Source of the DNA: Streptomyces griseocarneus
GTDB lineage: Bacteria > Actinomycetota > Actinomycetes > Streptomycetales > Streptomycetaceae
Assembly: GCA_003674045.1 (NCBI GenBank)
Contig: PENC01000007.1
Coordinates: forward strand, 248,001 to 312,000
Direction of reading: 5' to 3'
Length of the DNA: 64,000 nt
The position numbers and the translations under genes are program-made. Below, one piece after another: positions 24,482 to 31,981 of this stretch (positions within the stretch are counted from its first letter, which is position 1; every line of letters starts with the position of its first letter). Below the pieces are notes generated by a model. It searched no databases and had not been told where the DNA came from. It saw only the letters and a program-made list of their open reading frames with translations.

Positions 24482-24706
24482 TCAGGCCGTCAGTCCGAAA
24501 CGGGCCGGGTCGATCCCGGCGGCGTCCAGCTCCGCGGTGGTGAACCGCAGCGGCTCGGCTTGCGGTCGCTTGCTGTCGCCGAGGGCGTAGGCGTCCTCGC
24601 CGATCTGTGCGAGGGTCACGCACGATTCGCCGTCGGGGTGGGTGTTGCCGCCGCATGCCTTGGCGAACGTGGCAGTTTCGAGAGGGAGTTCGTACAAGTC
24701 GGTCAT
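24482..24706 (-). CDS. DUF397-like small protein
   Basis: 74 residues from ATG 24706, with GGGAAGG seven bases upstream. DUF397-like pattern: TATFAKACGGNTHPDGESCV, then AYALGDSKRPQAEPLRFTTA, with the conserved D-S-K-x-P and L-x-F-T. DUF397 proteins such as those near WhiJ/AbaA accompany XRE/DUF5753 regulators. It lies just downstream of such a gene (24822) behind its own promoter with a paired GTTGC site. Confidence 0.8.
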   Translation of the reverse strand: MTDLYELPLETATFAKACGGNTHPDGESCVTLAQIGEDAYALGDSKRPQAEPLRFTTAELDAAGIDPARFGLTA

Positions 24707-24801
24707 GGCGAACCTTCCCGTTGGTAGGGCGGGCACCGTTGTGTCGGTGTCCGCTGGCATGACTGAGACGGTAGGGAGGCGGGGGAGTCGGCAGCCAGCA
24801 A

Positions 24802-24816
24802 GTTGCAGTTTGTTGC
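24802..24816. promoter_or_regulatory. Candidate XRE operator, chromosomal site 1
   Basis: GTTGCAGTTTGTTGC contains GTTGC half-sites 10 bp apart (24802 and 24812), immediately left of the XRE stop and upstream of the DUF397-like gene. Same layout as the element's GTTCC site at 19965-19980. Confidence 0.55.
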
Positions 24817-24821
24817 GTGCT

Positions 24822-25670
24822 TCATGTGAGGGTGGCCAGGGCATCTGTGATGAGCTTCCGTGCGTGCGCTCCGTACACGGCCAATCGCTGCAATTCGGCG
24901 AATGCTCGGGAATAAAGGTCCACTTCGCTGGGGGTGGTGACGGTGACCGCTGCTGATACGAGTTCCACGCTCACCTGTTCCGTGTCGAAAATGGAGAAGG
25001 TCTCCACGGGCCACATTCGGCGGTCTACGGAGAACGGGATGACGCCGAGGGAGACGCGGGGCAGCGCCATGACTGCCAGAAAATGTTCAAGCTGCTCGGT
25101 CATGGTTTCGGCGCCACCGATGCGGTGCCGTAGCACCTCTTCCTCCACCAGTAGGCCGAAGCGGTGGTTGCCTTCGTGGATTACATGGGAACGGGCAATC
25201 CGGGCCGCCACGGCCTCGTTGACGTCGTTCGGGGTATTCCGGAAGTCGGCGATGGCTGCCAACAGCGCTTTTGCGTAGCTCTCGGTCTGAAGGAGGCCGG
25301 GAACGACATTCGAGCAGTAGATGCGGAACAGCCGCGTGCGTTCGTACAGCGGCACCCGGATTTCCTGCCCCCTGCGCAACCCGGTCCGAAGCACTCGTCG
25401 CCACTCCACGTACATGGATTCCGCGCTGCGGGACGCCGCGATCAGGTCGGCGGCCTGGTCGTCGGCTCCACACGCAGAGCACCAGGCTCTGATGTCGGCA
25501 TCCGACGGCAGTGTCCTGACGTTCTCGATCCGTGACGACTTGGACTTGTGCCAGCCGCAGCGTCCGGCCAGAGCGTCCACCGTCAGCCCAGCGTCCAGGC
25601 GCAGCTCCCGCAAGCGGGCGGCGATGGTCTGGCGTGCCTTCTGGACGCTGAACGACGGTGAATCCGGCAT
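24822..25670 (-). CDS. XRE-family regulator with DUF5753 (chromosomal copy)
   Basis: 282 residues from ATG 25670. HTH about 12-65 (ARLRELRLDAGLTVDALAGR, WHKSKSSRIE) and DUF5753: VPLYERTRLFRIYCSNVVPG, LLVEEEVLRHRIGG, SLGVIPFSVDRRMWPVETFS. Near-colinear with the element copy at 19987, including the C-terminal AVYGAHARKLITDAL. The gene is intact although both genes expected upstream in its operon are broken (25689, 26174). The likely operators differ from the element's (GTTGC rather than GTTCC). Confidence 0.92.
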   Translation of the reverse strand: MPDSPSFSVQKARQTIAARLRELRLDAGLTVDALAGRCGWHKSKSSRIENVRTLPSDADIRAWCSACGADDQAADLIAASRSAESMYVEWRRVLRTGLRRGQEIRVPLYERTRLFRIYCSNVVPGLLQTESYAKALLAAIADFRNTPNDVNEAVAARIARSHVIHEGNHRFGLLVEEEVLRHRIGGAETMTEQLEHFLAVMALPRVSLGVIPFSVDRRMWPVETFSIFDTEQVSVELVSAAVTVTTPSEVDLYSRAFAELQRLAVYGAHARKLITDALATLT

Positions 25671-25688
25671 GGACCTGTTCCTGAGGGA

Positions 25689-26205
25689 TCAGACTTCGTA
25701 CTTCCCGTGCGGTACCGCTCGTTCCCACGTGGTTTCGAAGGCCGACGAGAATTGCTTGATCAGGGCCTGGTCTGAACTGAACTCGTCGGCCGCGAGGGAG
25801 CCATCACCCGCGGAGTGGTGAATTCTGCCAGCCTGCCGTCGAACAACCAGAAATCGTTCGGGGGAGAAGGAGATCGGATGACATCCGCCAGGGAAGCCAA
25901 CGAACTTGTTCGCCCGTGGCCATGTTGGCATGGGTGGTGTAGTGCTCCCACCTGACGTACTCCGAAACGGGCTCACTGACCACCCGGGCCCGCCTGATCA
26001 CCACCCCGCGTTCGACGGCTCGGGCGATCTGCTCATGGAAGCTGTGTCACTAGGACTCCTGGTCGCCCCAGGCGGTGCGGTGGCCCTGCCTCCACGCCGT
26101 GAACCACTTGCTGTCGCCATACACATCTCGTGTTTCGAGGTGGACGGCCGAGCGGTCGGTGGAGGCCAGCAACTCAGCGAAGCTGGGCTGCTCGTTCTGC
26201 GGCAT
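25689..26205 (-). pseudogene. Broken DUF6879 gene
   Basis: Starts at ATG 26205 behind AAGGAGG and reads PQNEQPSFAELLASTDRSAV, then a DUF6879 N-terminus. Adjacent in-frame stops TAG and TGA interrupt it at 26047-26052 (codons 52-53). The same frame continues with VVIRRARVVSEPVSEYVRW and EQVRWLPWRMSSDLLLP. Homology then moves to a second frame (NDFWLFDGRLAEF) and to a third (FETTWERAVPHGKYEV). Two stops and two frameshifts make function very unlikely. Confidence 0.85.
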
Positions 26206-26423
26206 CGGCTGCCTCCTTGATCATGTGTGCCATGCGTGCGGGCAACCGGACGACCGCTTCTGTCTCCGGGATCGATCCCGTCTGACGACACTTTGCCAGC
26301 AGTTCCTCGTCGGCCTTCCAGCCTTGGAAGACGAACTCCTGCGCGCCCTCGTCGAACCACACAGGCGGGCAGTGGCCGTACTTGGTATCGGGGGTGATGC
26401 CGATGAACCAACCGTAGTGCCAT
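26174..26423 (-). pseudogene. Frameshifted small gene of the chromosomal XRE module
   Basis: ATG 26423 begins ATGGCACTACGGTT, matching the element homologue at 21584 (ATGGCATTACGGTT). An extra GGTT here (tandem GGTTGGTT, about 26408-26415) shifts the frame. The rest, WFIGITPDTKYGHCPPVWFD, QEFVFQGWKADEELL and IPETEAVVRLPARM, is in another frame and stays similar to the intact copy. No alternative start with a ribosome site is seen in the downstream frame. Confidence 0.75.
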
Positions 26424-26443
26424 AGCCGCCTACTACGTCGGGT

Positions 26444-26460
26444 CGGTTGCAATCGGTTGC
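26444..26460. promoter_or_regulatory. Candidate XRE operator, chromosomal site 2
   Basis: CGGTTGCAATCGGTTGC is a direct repeat of CGGTTGC with a 10-bp period, 21 bases upstream of the broken small gene. Matches the GTTGC pair at 24802-24816. Confidence 0.55.
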
Positions 26461-26614
26461 ATGACTTTCCGATCCTCGCACCCACCCCGTCAAGAGGGAC
26501 TCGCCCCAGCGGAACCCCGGGACCACGTCCGACGTAGAAAGAGGGAGCCGTCCTCGGACACGTACCGTCCGGTGGTGGCCGAGCGCAGTGGCCAGCCACC
26601 CCGAGAGGAAGCCC

Positions 26615-26830
26615 ATGAAGATCAACCGGACGTGTGCCGCCTGTGGCGGGCGTGGAGCGCTGCTCGTGGAGAGGCGGCACCGGATCGGGGACAACCTGAG
26701 GGGCAAGGAGTACGAGGAGCGGCCCTGCCAGGTATGCCGGGGGTCCGGGTGGGTCGCGGGGGGGATCCCACTCGTGAGGGTGCCCCCGGGCGCGTACGGA
26801 GGCGGGCCGTACCCTGAAGCCGGGGGGTGA
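26615..26830 (+). CDS. Small protein with DnaJ-type zinc-finger repeats
   Basis: 71 residues from ATG 26615, with GAGAGGAA upstream. Two C-x-x-C-x-G-x-G-like repeats (CAACGGRG near residue 7 and CQVCRGSGW near 38) resemble the DnaJ cysteine-rich zinc finger, without a J domain. Such stand-alone fingers are common and unassigned in Streptomyces. The C-terminus is Gly/Pro-rich. Confidence 0.75.
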   Translation: MKINRTCAACGGRGALLVERRHRIGDNLRGKEYEERPCQVCRGSGWVAGGIPLVRVPPGAYGGGPYPEAGG

Positions 26831-26871
26831 CCCCATTCCTGAGGGCGAGCAGTCGTCCATATCGTCAACGT

Positions 26872-27846
26872 ATGGAATCCGAACGTGCGTTGAGCGATGA
26901 GCGTGGAGGAACGTCACGCAGGGGCGTCCTGCGAGGTCTCGCCCTGACCACGGGAGCCATGGCCCTCGGAGCGGGCACGGCGACCGCGTCTGCCGCCCCC
27001 TCCGGAAGGAGCACGTACGTGCTCGTCCACGGCACGCACAGCGCCGGAGCGTTCTGGCTGCCGATCGCGCAGGAGCTGACCCTCCGGGGCCACCGTGTCG
27101 TCGCCGTGGATCTGCCGCTGCACGGCTCGCAGGCGTTCGTGCCGGAGTCGTATCAGCGGCAGGATCTCGCGGCGATGGCCGTCGAGCCGTCGCCGGTCGC
27201 GGCGCTGAGTCTGGACGACTACGAGAAGCACGTCACGCGTGTCGTGCGCCGGGCGGCCACGCACGGTCCGGTCGTCCTGGTCGGCCACAGTCTGGGCGGT
27301 GCGACGGTGAGCCGGGTGGGGGATGCCGTACCGGAGCTGCTCCATCACCTCTGCTACATGGCGGCTTTCTGCCCCAGCCCCGCGTTGCCGACGCCCGACG
27401 CGTGCACGGCGGCCCCGGAGAACGCGGATGCGCTGATCCCGCTCGGCCAGATCATCGGGGATCCCGAGCGGCTCGGTGTCATGCGCCTCAATCCCCGTAC
27501 GGGCGACCCGAAAGACCTCAAGGCTCTGCGGGAAATGATGTGCGCGGGCTATCCGGACAACGTGTTCCGGCAGCGCCTGGGCAGCATGCAGACGGACGAG
27601 TCGACGAGGGCCTACGCGGGGCGGGCCGTGGGTCGGTCGGAGACGTGGGGGCGGCTGCCGCGCACGTACCTCCGTTTCGGGAAGGACCGGACGATCGCCA
27701 CGAAGCTCCAGGACCGGATGATCGCGGAGGCGGACGCCCGCACGCCGCGCAATCCCTTCCGGGTCCACGACTTCCCGGCCGCGCCCCACGTCGGCCCGCT
27801 CGACCCGGCGCCGGTGGCGGACGTGCTGGCGGCGCTCGCGCCGTAG
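26872..27846 (+). CDS. TAT-exported alpha/beta hydrolase (esterase-like)
   Basis: 324 residues from ATG 26872. A twin-arginine signal (TSRRGVLRGLALTTGAMALG) predicts export as a folded enzyme. The mature part is an alpha/beta hydrolase: oxyanion-hole LVHGTHSAGAFW, nucleophile Ser in VVLVGHSLGGATVS (about residue 145), and a likely His in AAPHVGPLDP near the end. It resembles plant-type methylesterase or hydroxynitrile-lyase-like hydrolases. Substrate unknown. Transcribed alone. Confidence 0.88.
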   Translation: MESERALSDERGGTSRRGVLRGLALTTGAMALGAGTATASAAPSGRSTYVLVHGTHSAGAFWLPIAQELTLRGHRVVAVDLPLHGSQAFVPESYQRQDLAAMAVEPSPVAALSLDDYEKHVTRVVRRAATHGPVVLVGHSLGGATVSRVGDAVPELLHHLCYMAAFCPSPALPTPDACTAAPENADALIPLGQIIGDPERLGVMRLNPRTGDPKDLKALREMMCAGYPDNVFRQRLGSMQTDESTRAYAGRAVGRSETWGRLPRTYLRFGKDRTIATKLQDRMIAEADARTPRNPFRVHDFPAAPHVGPLDPAPVADVLAALAP

Positions 27847-28010
27847 ACGGCGGGCGGCACCGAAAGCCGCAAGCCGCGACCGCGGCGAACGGTTTCGGGC
27901 CCCGGTCGTCAGGCCAACCTTCGCCAATCTTTTGGCAACGCCGAAAGGTGATGGTGGCTGTGCGCACCCCCCAGCGCACTGGTTCCGCCCTTGCATGTGA
28001 AAGGCCCCCC

Positions 28011-28418
28011 ATGATTCGTAAATTTGCTTCCCGTTCGACCGCTGCTGTCGCCGCCGCTGTGGGTATCGGTCTGCTGGGAGCGTTCGGCATGGCCGCTCCC
28101 GCGCAGGCGGTTGATTTCCCGCACGGGAGCGGGAAGCCGCCCATCCCGTACCCGGGCATGATCACCATTTGCAACCATGGCGCTTTCGTCCTCTACGAGG
28201 ACTTGCGGAACAACCGCGGTGATCTCTGGCAGAGCAAGGACCTCTACGCCGGGGAGTGCGTCACCTTCGGCAACAACTACATGACGTCCTCCACCGTCTA
28301 CATGTCCGCGCGAGACGGCCGTAACACGGGCGGCACCTTCAAGACCGTCTTCGGCCGTGACACGTGCTTCTCCGCCAGCGGGACCGCCGGCAACGCGTCG
28401 TACCAGGCCGCTTGCTGA
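28011..28418 (+). CDS. Small secreted Cys-containing protein
   Basis: 135 residues from ATG 28011. Signal peptide (KFASRSTAAVAAAVGIGLLG, cleavage after AQA). The mature domain has four Cys (TICNHG, GECVTFG, RDTCFSA and a terminal C) that could form two disulfides, and is rich in Asn, Tyr and Ser. It resembles small secreted proteins of unknown role in Streptomyces. No enzymatic motif. Confidence 0.8.
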   Translation: MIRKFASRSTAAVAAAVGIGLLGAFGMAAPAQAVDFPHGSGKPPIPYPGMITICNHGAFVLYEDLRNNRGDLWQSKDLYAGECVTFGNNYMTSSTVYMSARDGRNTGGTFKTVFGRDTCFSASGTAGNASYQAAC

Positions 28419-28441
28419 GGCTCTGCCCTGCTCCGTCGGCG

Positions 28442-28478
28442 GAAATCTTCACTTACCGTCCCCCAGAATGAAGATTTC
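28442..28478 (+). terminator. Inverted repeat after the small secreted protein gene
   Basis: GAAATCTTCA and TGAAGATTTC are perfect 10-bp arms around 17 bases. Low GC for the region. It could be a terminator for the 28011 gene or an operator for the 28592 gene. Confidence 0.55.
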
Positions 28479-28591
28479 TGTCGGCACGCCACCCCGCCGG
28501 AGGGGCGACGCTCCACCGGCCGCAGGAGCTCTGGCCCGTCTCTGCTCGCAGGGACCGCCGCCCCCAGCGCCTGCCTCGTAGAGTCGCACGC

Positions 28592-30268
28592 GTGAAGAAC
28601 GACGCCCCCGGCCAGGACTCCGACCTGCCCATGCTGACCGTCGCGCAGGCCGCTCACCTGCGTGCCCTTGCCGCACCCCACCTCCGGCAGGACCACCGTT
28701 ACTCCCTGCACAACCTGGCACTCACCTGCCGCGCCGTGCCCGAGGAGCGCTGGCCCGTACTCGTCGCCGCGCACTTCGAGAATCTGCGCAACGCGAGCCG
28801 TGGCGGCGAGAGTGCCGAGGAGTTGCTGAGCGGGGTGCACGCTCGCCTGCTGCCTGTCGATTCGTTCACCCCTGAGCTCACGGCCACCATGCGTTACGCC
28901 CGCGTCGTTGCCGACGGGCTCGTGTTCGCGTACGCACTCGACGGGCCCACCAGCGTGCGCGTCCTCACCGACCACGACGTGGGGCGGGCGGGGCTGGAGG
29001 AGCTGGGCCGGGCGGCGTACGCGAATCTGATGCGCGTGCCGGTCCGGCACGAGGAGATATCCGTCGCCGGGCGGGCGCGGCTGCACACGCTGCACGGTGA
29101 CTCGCCATTCGTCGCGAGCAAGGCGCTGTTCCTGTCGGAGGCCGCCCGTCTGCACACCGGGGAGCCGCTGCCGGACGCCGGGGCTCTCGTCGTCGTGCCG
29201 AACCGGCATCAACTGGCGTACCACCCGATCACCGACGGCTCGGTGGTCGATGCCCTCAACGGCCTTGCCGCCTATGCGCTGGAGGCTCACGAGAACGGTC
29301 CGGGCGTGCTGTCCCCACGGGTCTACTGGTGGCACAAAGGCGGTCTGACGTCCCTCACCGTCATCGATCACGACACTCTCACCTTCTCCCTCCAGCCGCC
29401 GCCGCGGCTGCTCGGGATGATGAAGGGGCTGGTCCGCCTCGACCGTGCCGGGCGGCTCGCCACCGGCGTCACTCCCGATGGTGCCGAGACGGACGTCGCC
29501 GAGGGCATCGCCCGCGTCGCCCAGGACCCGGCCGTGCTCGGCGACGCCTTCGCCTCCGCCCTCGCGCTCGCCCACGCCCGCTGCGCTGCCGATCCGGACG
29601 CGGCGCGTGCGGACACCTGGGACGCCTGGGCCACGGCGGTGCAATTGGGTACGGCGTGGTTCACCGGTGCGCAGGCGCAGGAGTGTCACCTGGGCGATGC
29701 GGGAGTCGGTCGGCTTCCCGCCCTGCCCGCCGAGCCGCCCGCGGATGCCCGCGCCTGGCTCGACGCCCTTTACCTCGCGGTCGTGTGCCGTCAGATGGAC
29801 CGGATCGGCCGCCTGTGCCGGGTGCCGCTGGACACCCTGCGGCAGGACGACTCCGTGGACGAGTACGTCCTGCACTGGATCGACACCTTGCAGACGTTCT
29901 TCTCCGACGGCCGTTCCATGGACGTCGTCGTGGAGAAGCTGGTCGGGACGATGAAGACGTCCATGCCCGAGGCCCTGACGCACGCGCCGAAGGACTTCGT
30001 GGACCAGGTCGACCACCAGCCCGCCGCCCTCTTCCACCGCATCGTCACCCGTGACCACGACGCCTTCGCCGAGGCGCTCGCCGAAGCCCTCGCGCAGCAC
30101 AGGCGTTACTGGGGCGAGTCGGCGGCGCCGCGTGCCCGGGTGGCACTCGGACCGCTCGCGATGGCGAGCCTTGCCTACGACTACGGGTTCCCGGTCGATC
30201 AGAAGCAGCCGTATCTGCCCATGTATCTGCTCAATCGCGAACGGATCGAGACCATTCCGGCGCCCTGA
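28592..30268 (+). CDS. Two-domain protein with C-terminal Imm49-like domain
   Basis: 558 residues from GTG 28592. The first half (about 10-250) resembles DUF1444-type proteins: RYARVVADGLVFAYALDGPT, LEELGRAAYANLMRVPV and LVVVPNRHQLAYHPI. The second half (about 275-558) resembles Imm49 polymorphic-toxin immunity proteins: DTWDAWATAVQLGTAWFTGA, WLDALYLAVVCRQMDRIGRL, DEYVLHWIDTLQTFF and the terminal QPYLPMYLLNRERIETIP. No toxin gene is adjacent. Domain calls are from remembered family patterns. Confidence 0.7.
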   Translation: MKNDAPGQDSDLPMLTVAQAAHLRALAAPHLRQDHRYSLHNLALTCRAVPEERWPVLVAAHFENLRNASRGGESAEELLSGVHARLLPVDSFTPELTATMRYARVVADGLVFAYALDGPTSVRVLTDHDVGRAGLEELGRAAYANLMRVPVRHEEISVAGRARLHTLHGDSPFVASKALFLSEAARLHTGEPLPDAGALVVVPNRHQLAYHPITDGSVVDALNGLAAYALEAHENGPGVLSPRVYWWHKGGLTSLTVIDHDTLTFSLQPPPRLLGMMKGLVRLDRAGRLATGVTPDGAETDVAEGIARVAQDPAVLGDAFASALALAHARCAADPDAARADTWDAWATAVQLGTAWFTGAQAQECHLGDAGVGRLPALPAEPPADARAWLDALYLAVVCRQMDRIGRLCRVPLDTLRQDDSVDEYVLHWIDTLQTFFSDGRSMDVVVEKLVGTMKTSMPEALTHAPKDFVDQVDHQPAALFHRIVTRDHDAFAEALAEALAQHRRYWGESAAPRARVALGPLAMASLAYDYGFPVDQKQPYLPMYLLNRERIETIPAP

Positions 30269-30382
30269 CCTCGTTGTCGGCGTGGTCGGCCCGGAGGAAA
30301 TCACCCGAATGGCCGACTAGTGTGGCGAGTCGGACAGCAGGAATATATGGAGACAAAAGGGCCCCTGGAAGGGGAGTTGGAA

Positions 30383-30616
30383 ATGCGAAACGTAGCGATT
30401 TCTCTCGCTGTCCTGCTGCTTGGTCTGGGCGCACTGACCGGAACGGCCGCTGCTGCCTCCGCAGCAGGCCAGCCGGCCGTAGCGAAGCAGGACACCGTAA
30501 CCGCCATGCAGTGTGTGGCCGGAGGCGGTTTCGTCGACGATGACGACCCCACGAGCCCGACCGGGATGCGCTGTTTCGGCGGGCAGTTCGACGGCGTTCC
30601 GGTGACTCTTGGGTAA
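30383..30616 (+). CDS. Small secreted protein
   Basis: 77 residues from ATG 30383, with GGAAGGGGAG upstream. Signal peptide (RNVAISLAVLLLGLGALTG, cleavage after ASA), then a mature peptide of about 45 residues with two Cys (MQCVAGGGF, MRCFGGQF) and an acidic loop (DDDDP). No family recognised. The two Cys could pair as in small secreted peptides. Confidence 0.65.
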   Translation: MRNVAISLAVLLLGLGALTGTAAAASAAGQPAVAKQDTVTAMQCVAGGGFVDDDDPTSPTGMRCFGGQFDGVPVTLG

Positions 30617-30631
30617 TCCCGGCGGGATCCG

Positions 30632-31477
30632 TCAGCGGGGTGCTCGGCGGATACCTTCCCGGACGGCTTCCACCTTGCGGCGGAGGTCTTCGGCGAAGGA
30701 TTCGCCGAGCCATCCTTCGTGCGGGCCGTCGCCCCGGCAGGTGCGGCAGCGGCCGTCGGGGAGTGGGCCGCGTGCGGGTGCGCGGCAGACTTTGCACTCT
30801 GTGATGGGTGTGCCGGGCCCGGGAGTGGGGAGTGCCTCACGTTCGGGCGGGAGTTTGGTCGTGAGGCGCTTGCGGGCGAGGGCGCCGGGGACGTGGACTT
30901 CCGGTGGCAGGTTTGTGGTGAGGGCGCGCACGACGTCGTTCTCGGTGGCGCCCCGGGTGAACCATTCCTCGACCAGGGGTCGCAGTTCGGCGCATTCGGC
31001 TGCGGAGAGGGACATGCGGGGGTCGGCGAGCCCGGCGCTCGCGAGGGTGCCGTATGCGCTGCGGCGCGGCTCCGGTTCCTGGGGCTTGGGCTCGTCGGGG
31101 GGCACGTCGCCCTTGAGGAGTCGCTTCCACCAGGACTCGTCTCGGGCGGTGCGGGAGAAGTAGGTGCGCCAGACCCACTGGGTGCCGCCGTCTCCGACGG
31201 TTTCGCGGCGGCGGAAGAGGTGGCCTGCGGTTTCGAGGAGGCGGAGGGCGGTGCGGACGGCCATCTGTCCGAAGGCGGCGAGCTGTTTGGCGAGGGTCTT
31301 GATGTCGATGGCCGCGCCGTCGGGGAGGCGGTCGATGTAGGCGGCGATGTATGCCTCGCGGGCGGGGAGATGCGTGAAGTCGTCGGCGGTGCGGGGCTTC
31401 TGGTCTGGTGCGGAACGCTTGCCGAAGCCGGGGGAGGCCATGAGGGGCAGGGCAGCGCTAGGGTGGGCGTCAGCCAT
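30632..31477 (-). CDS. MarR-like winged-helix protein with C-terminal zinc ribbon
   Basis: 281 residues from ATG 31477. A conserved Streptomyces family: N-terminal winged helix about 35-110 (LPAREAYIAAYIDRLPDGAA, LAAFGQMAVRTALRLLETAG), a helical middle (LSAAECAELRPLVEEWFTRG) and a C-terminal CKVCRAPARG...CRTCRGDG zinc ribbon near 225-250. Probably DNA-binding, but no target is evident. It is followed by a converging small secreted protein gene. Confidence 0.75.
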   Translation of the reverse strand: MADAHPSAALPLMASPGFGKRSAPDQKPRTADDFTHLPAREAYIAAYIDRLPDGAAIDIKTLAKQLAAFGQMAVRTALRLLETAGHLFRRRETVGDGGTQWVWRTYFSRTARDESWWKRLLKGDVPPDEPKPQEPEPRRSAYGTLASAGLADPRMSLSAAECAELRPLVEEWFTRGATENDVVRALTTNLPPEVHVPGALARKRLTTKLPPEREALPTPGPGTPITECKVCRAPARGPLPDGRCRTCRGDGPHEGWLGESFAEDLRRKVEAVREGIRRAPR

Positions 31478-31717
31478 GAGATCGTCTCTCGGTATCGATC
31501 TTGTTGGTCAGGCCCTCGTTCGGTGTTGGCGCACCGGCGGGGGCCGTTTGCTGTGGCGCACGCTACCGGTTTGCGCGCAGCGTCGCGACCCGGCTACCCA
31601 AAGTCAAGTGAAGTGTGGTAAGCGCCCGTTGGGCGCGACTGGGAGGGTGGGTGGGTTCAACTTCACCACCCATTCCCTGGATAAGGCGCTCGGGTCTCGC
31701 CGTCCGAATCCCGAAGC

Positions 31718-31981
31718 TCAAGCGACGGTGGTGGTGTGGCTTATGAACTCAGCCCATGCATGGGTTGGTATGGCGAGCTTCCGGGCCCGAAGCTTGAGCT
31801 TCGAGTCTCGGACGCGAATGTCGCCTGCGTGGAGGGCGAATGCCTCTACGCAGGTGGAATCACCGCCCGGTCCGCTGTAGCTGGATTTGCCGCCTGTGCG
31901 GATGGCGGCCGTCTCTACGCATGTGCTGCCGCCACCCCCGCCGCTATAGCTGGACTTGGACCACTCGGGCGGATTGCTCAC
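31718..31981 (-). CDS. DUF397 protein with internally duplicated N-terminal half
   Basis: 87 residues from GTG 31981, overlapping the XRE gene by four bases. The DUF397 opening occurs twice: WSKSSYSGGGGGSTCVETAA and then KSSYSGPGGDSTCVEAFALH, followed once by IRVRDSKLKLRARKLAIP. The second half is thus single while the first is tandemly duplicated, unusual for a family that normally has one of each. It partners the XRE regulator upstream. Confidence 0.88.
   Translation of the reverse strand: MSNPPEWSKSSYSGGGGGSTCVETAAIRTGGKSSYSGPGGDSTCVEAFALHAGDIRVRDSKLKLRARKLAIPTHAWAEFISHTTTVA

Noticed and set aside
31478..31717. tRNA-like string near 31660-31710
   Set aside because: Some arms look complementary, but no full cloverleaf or T-loop could be drawn.
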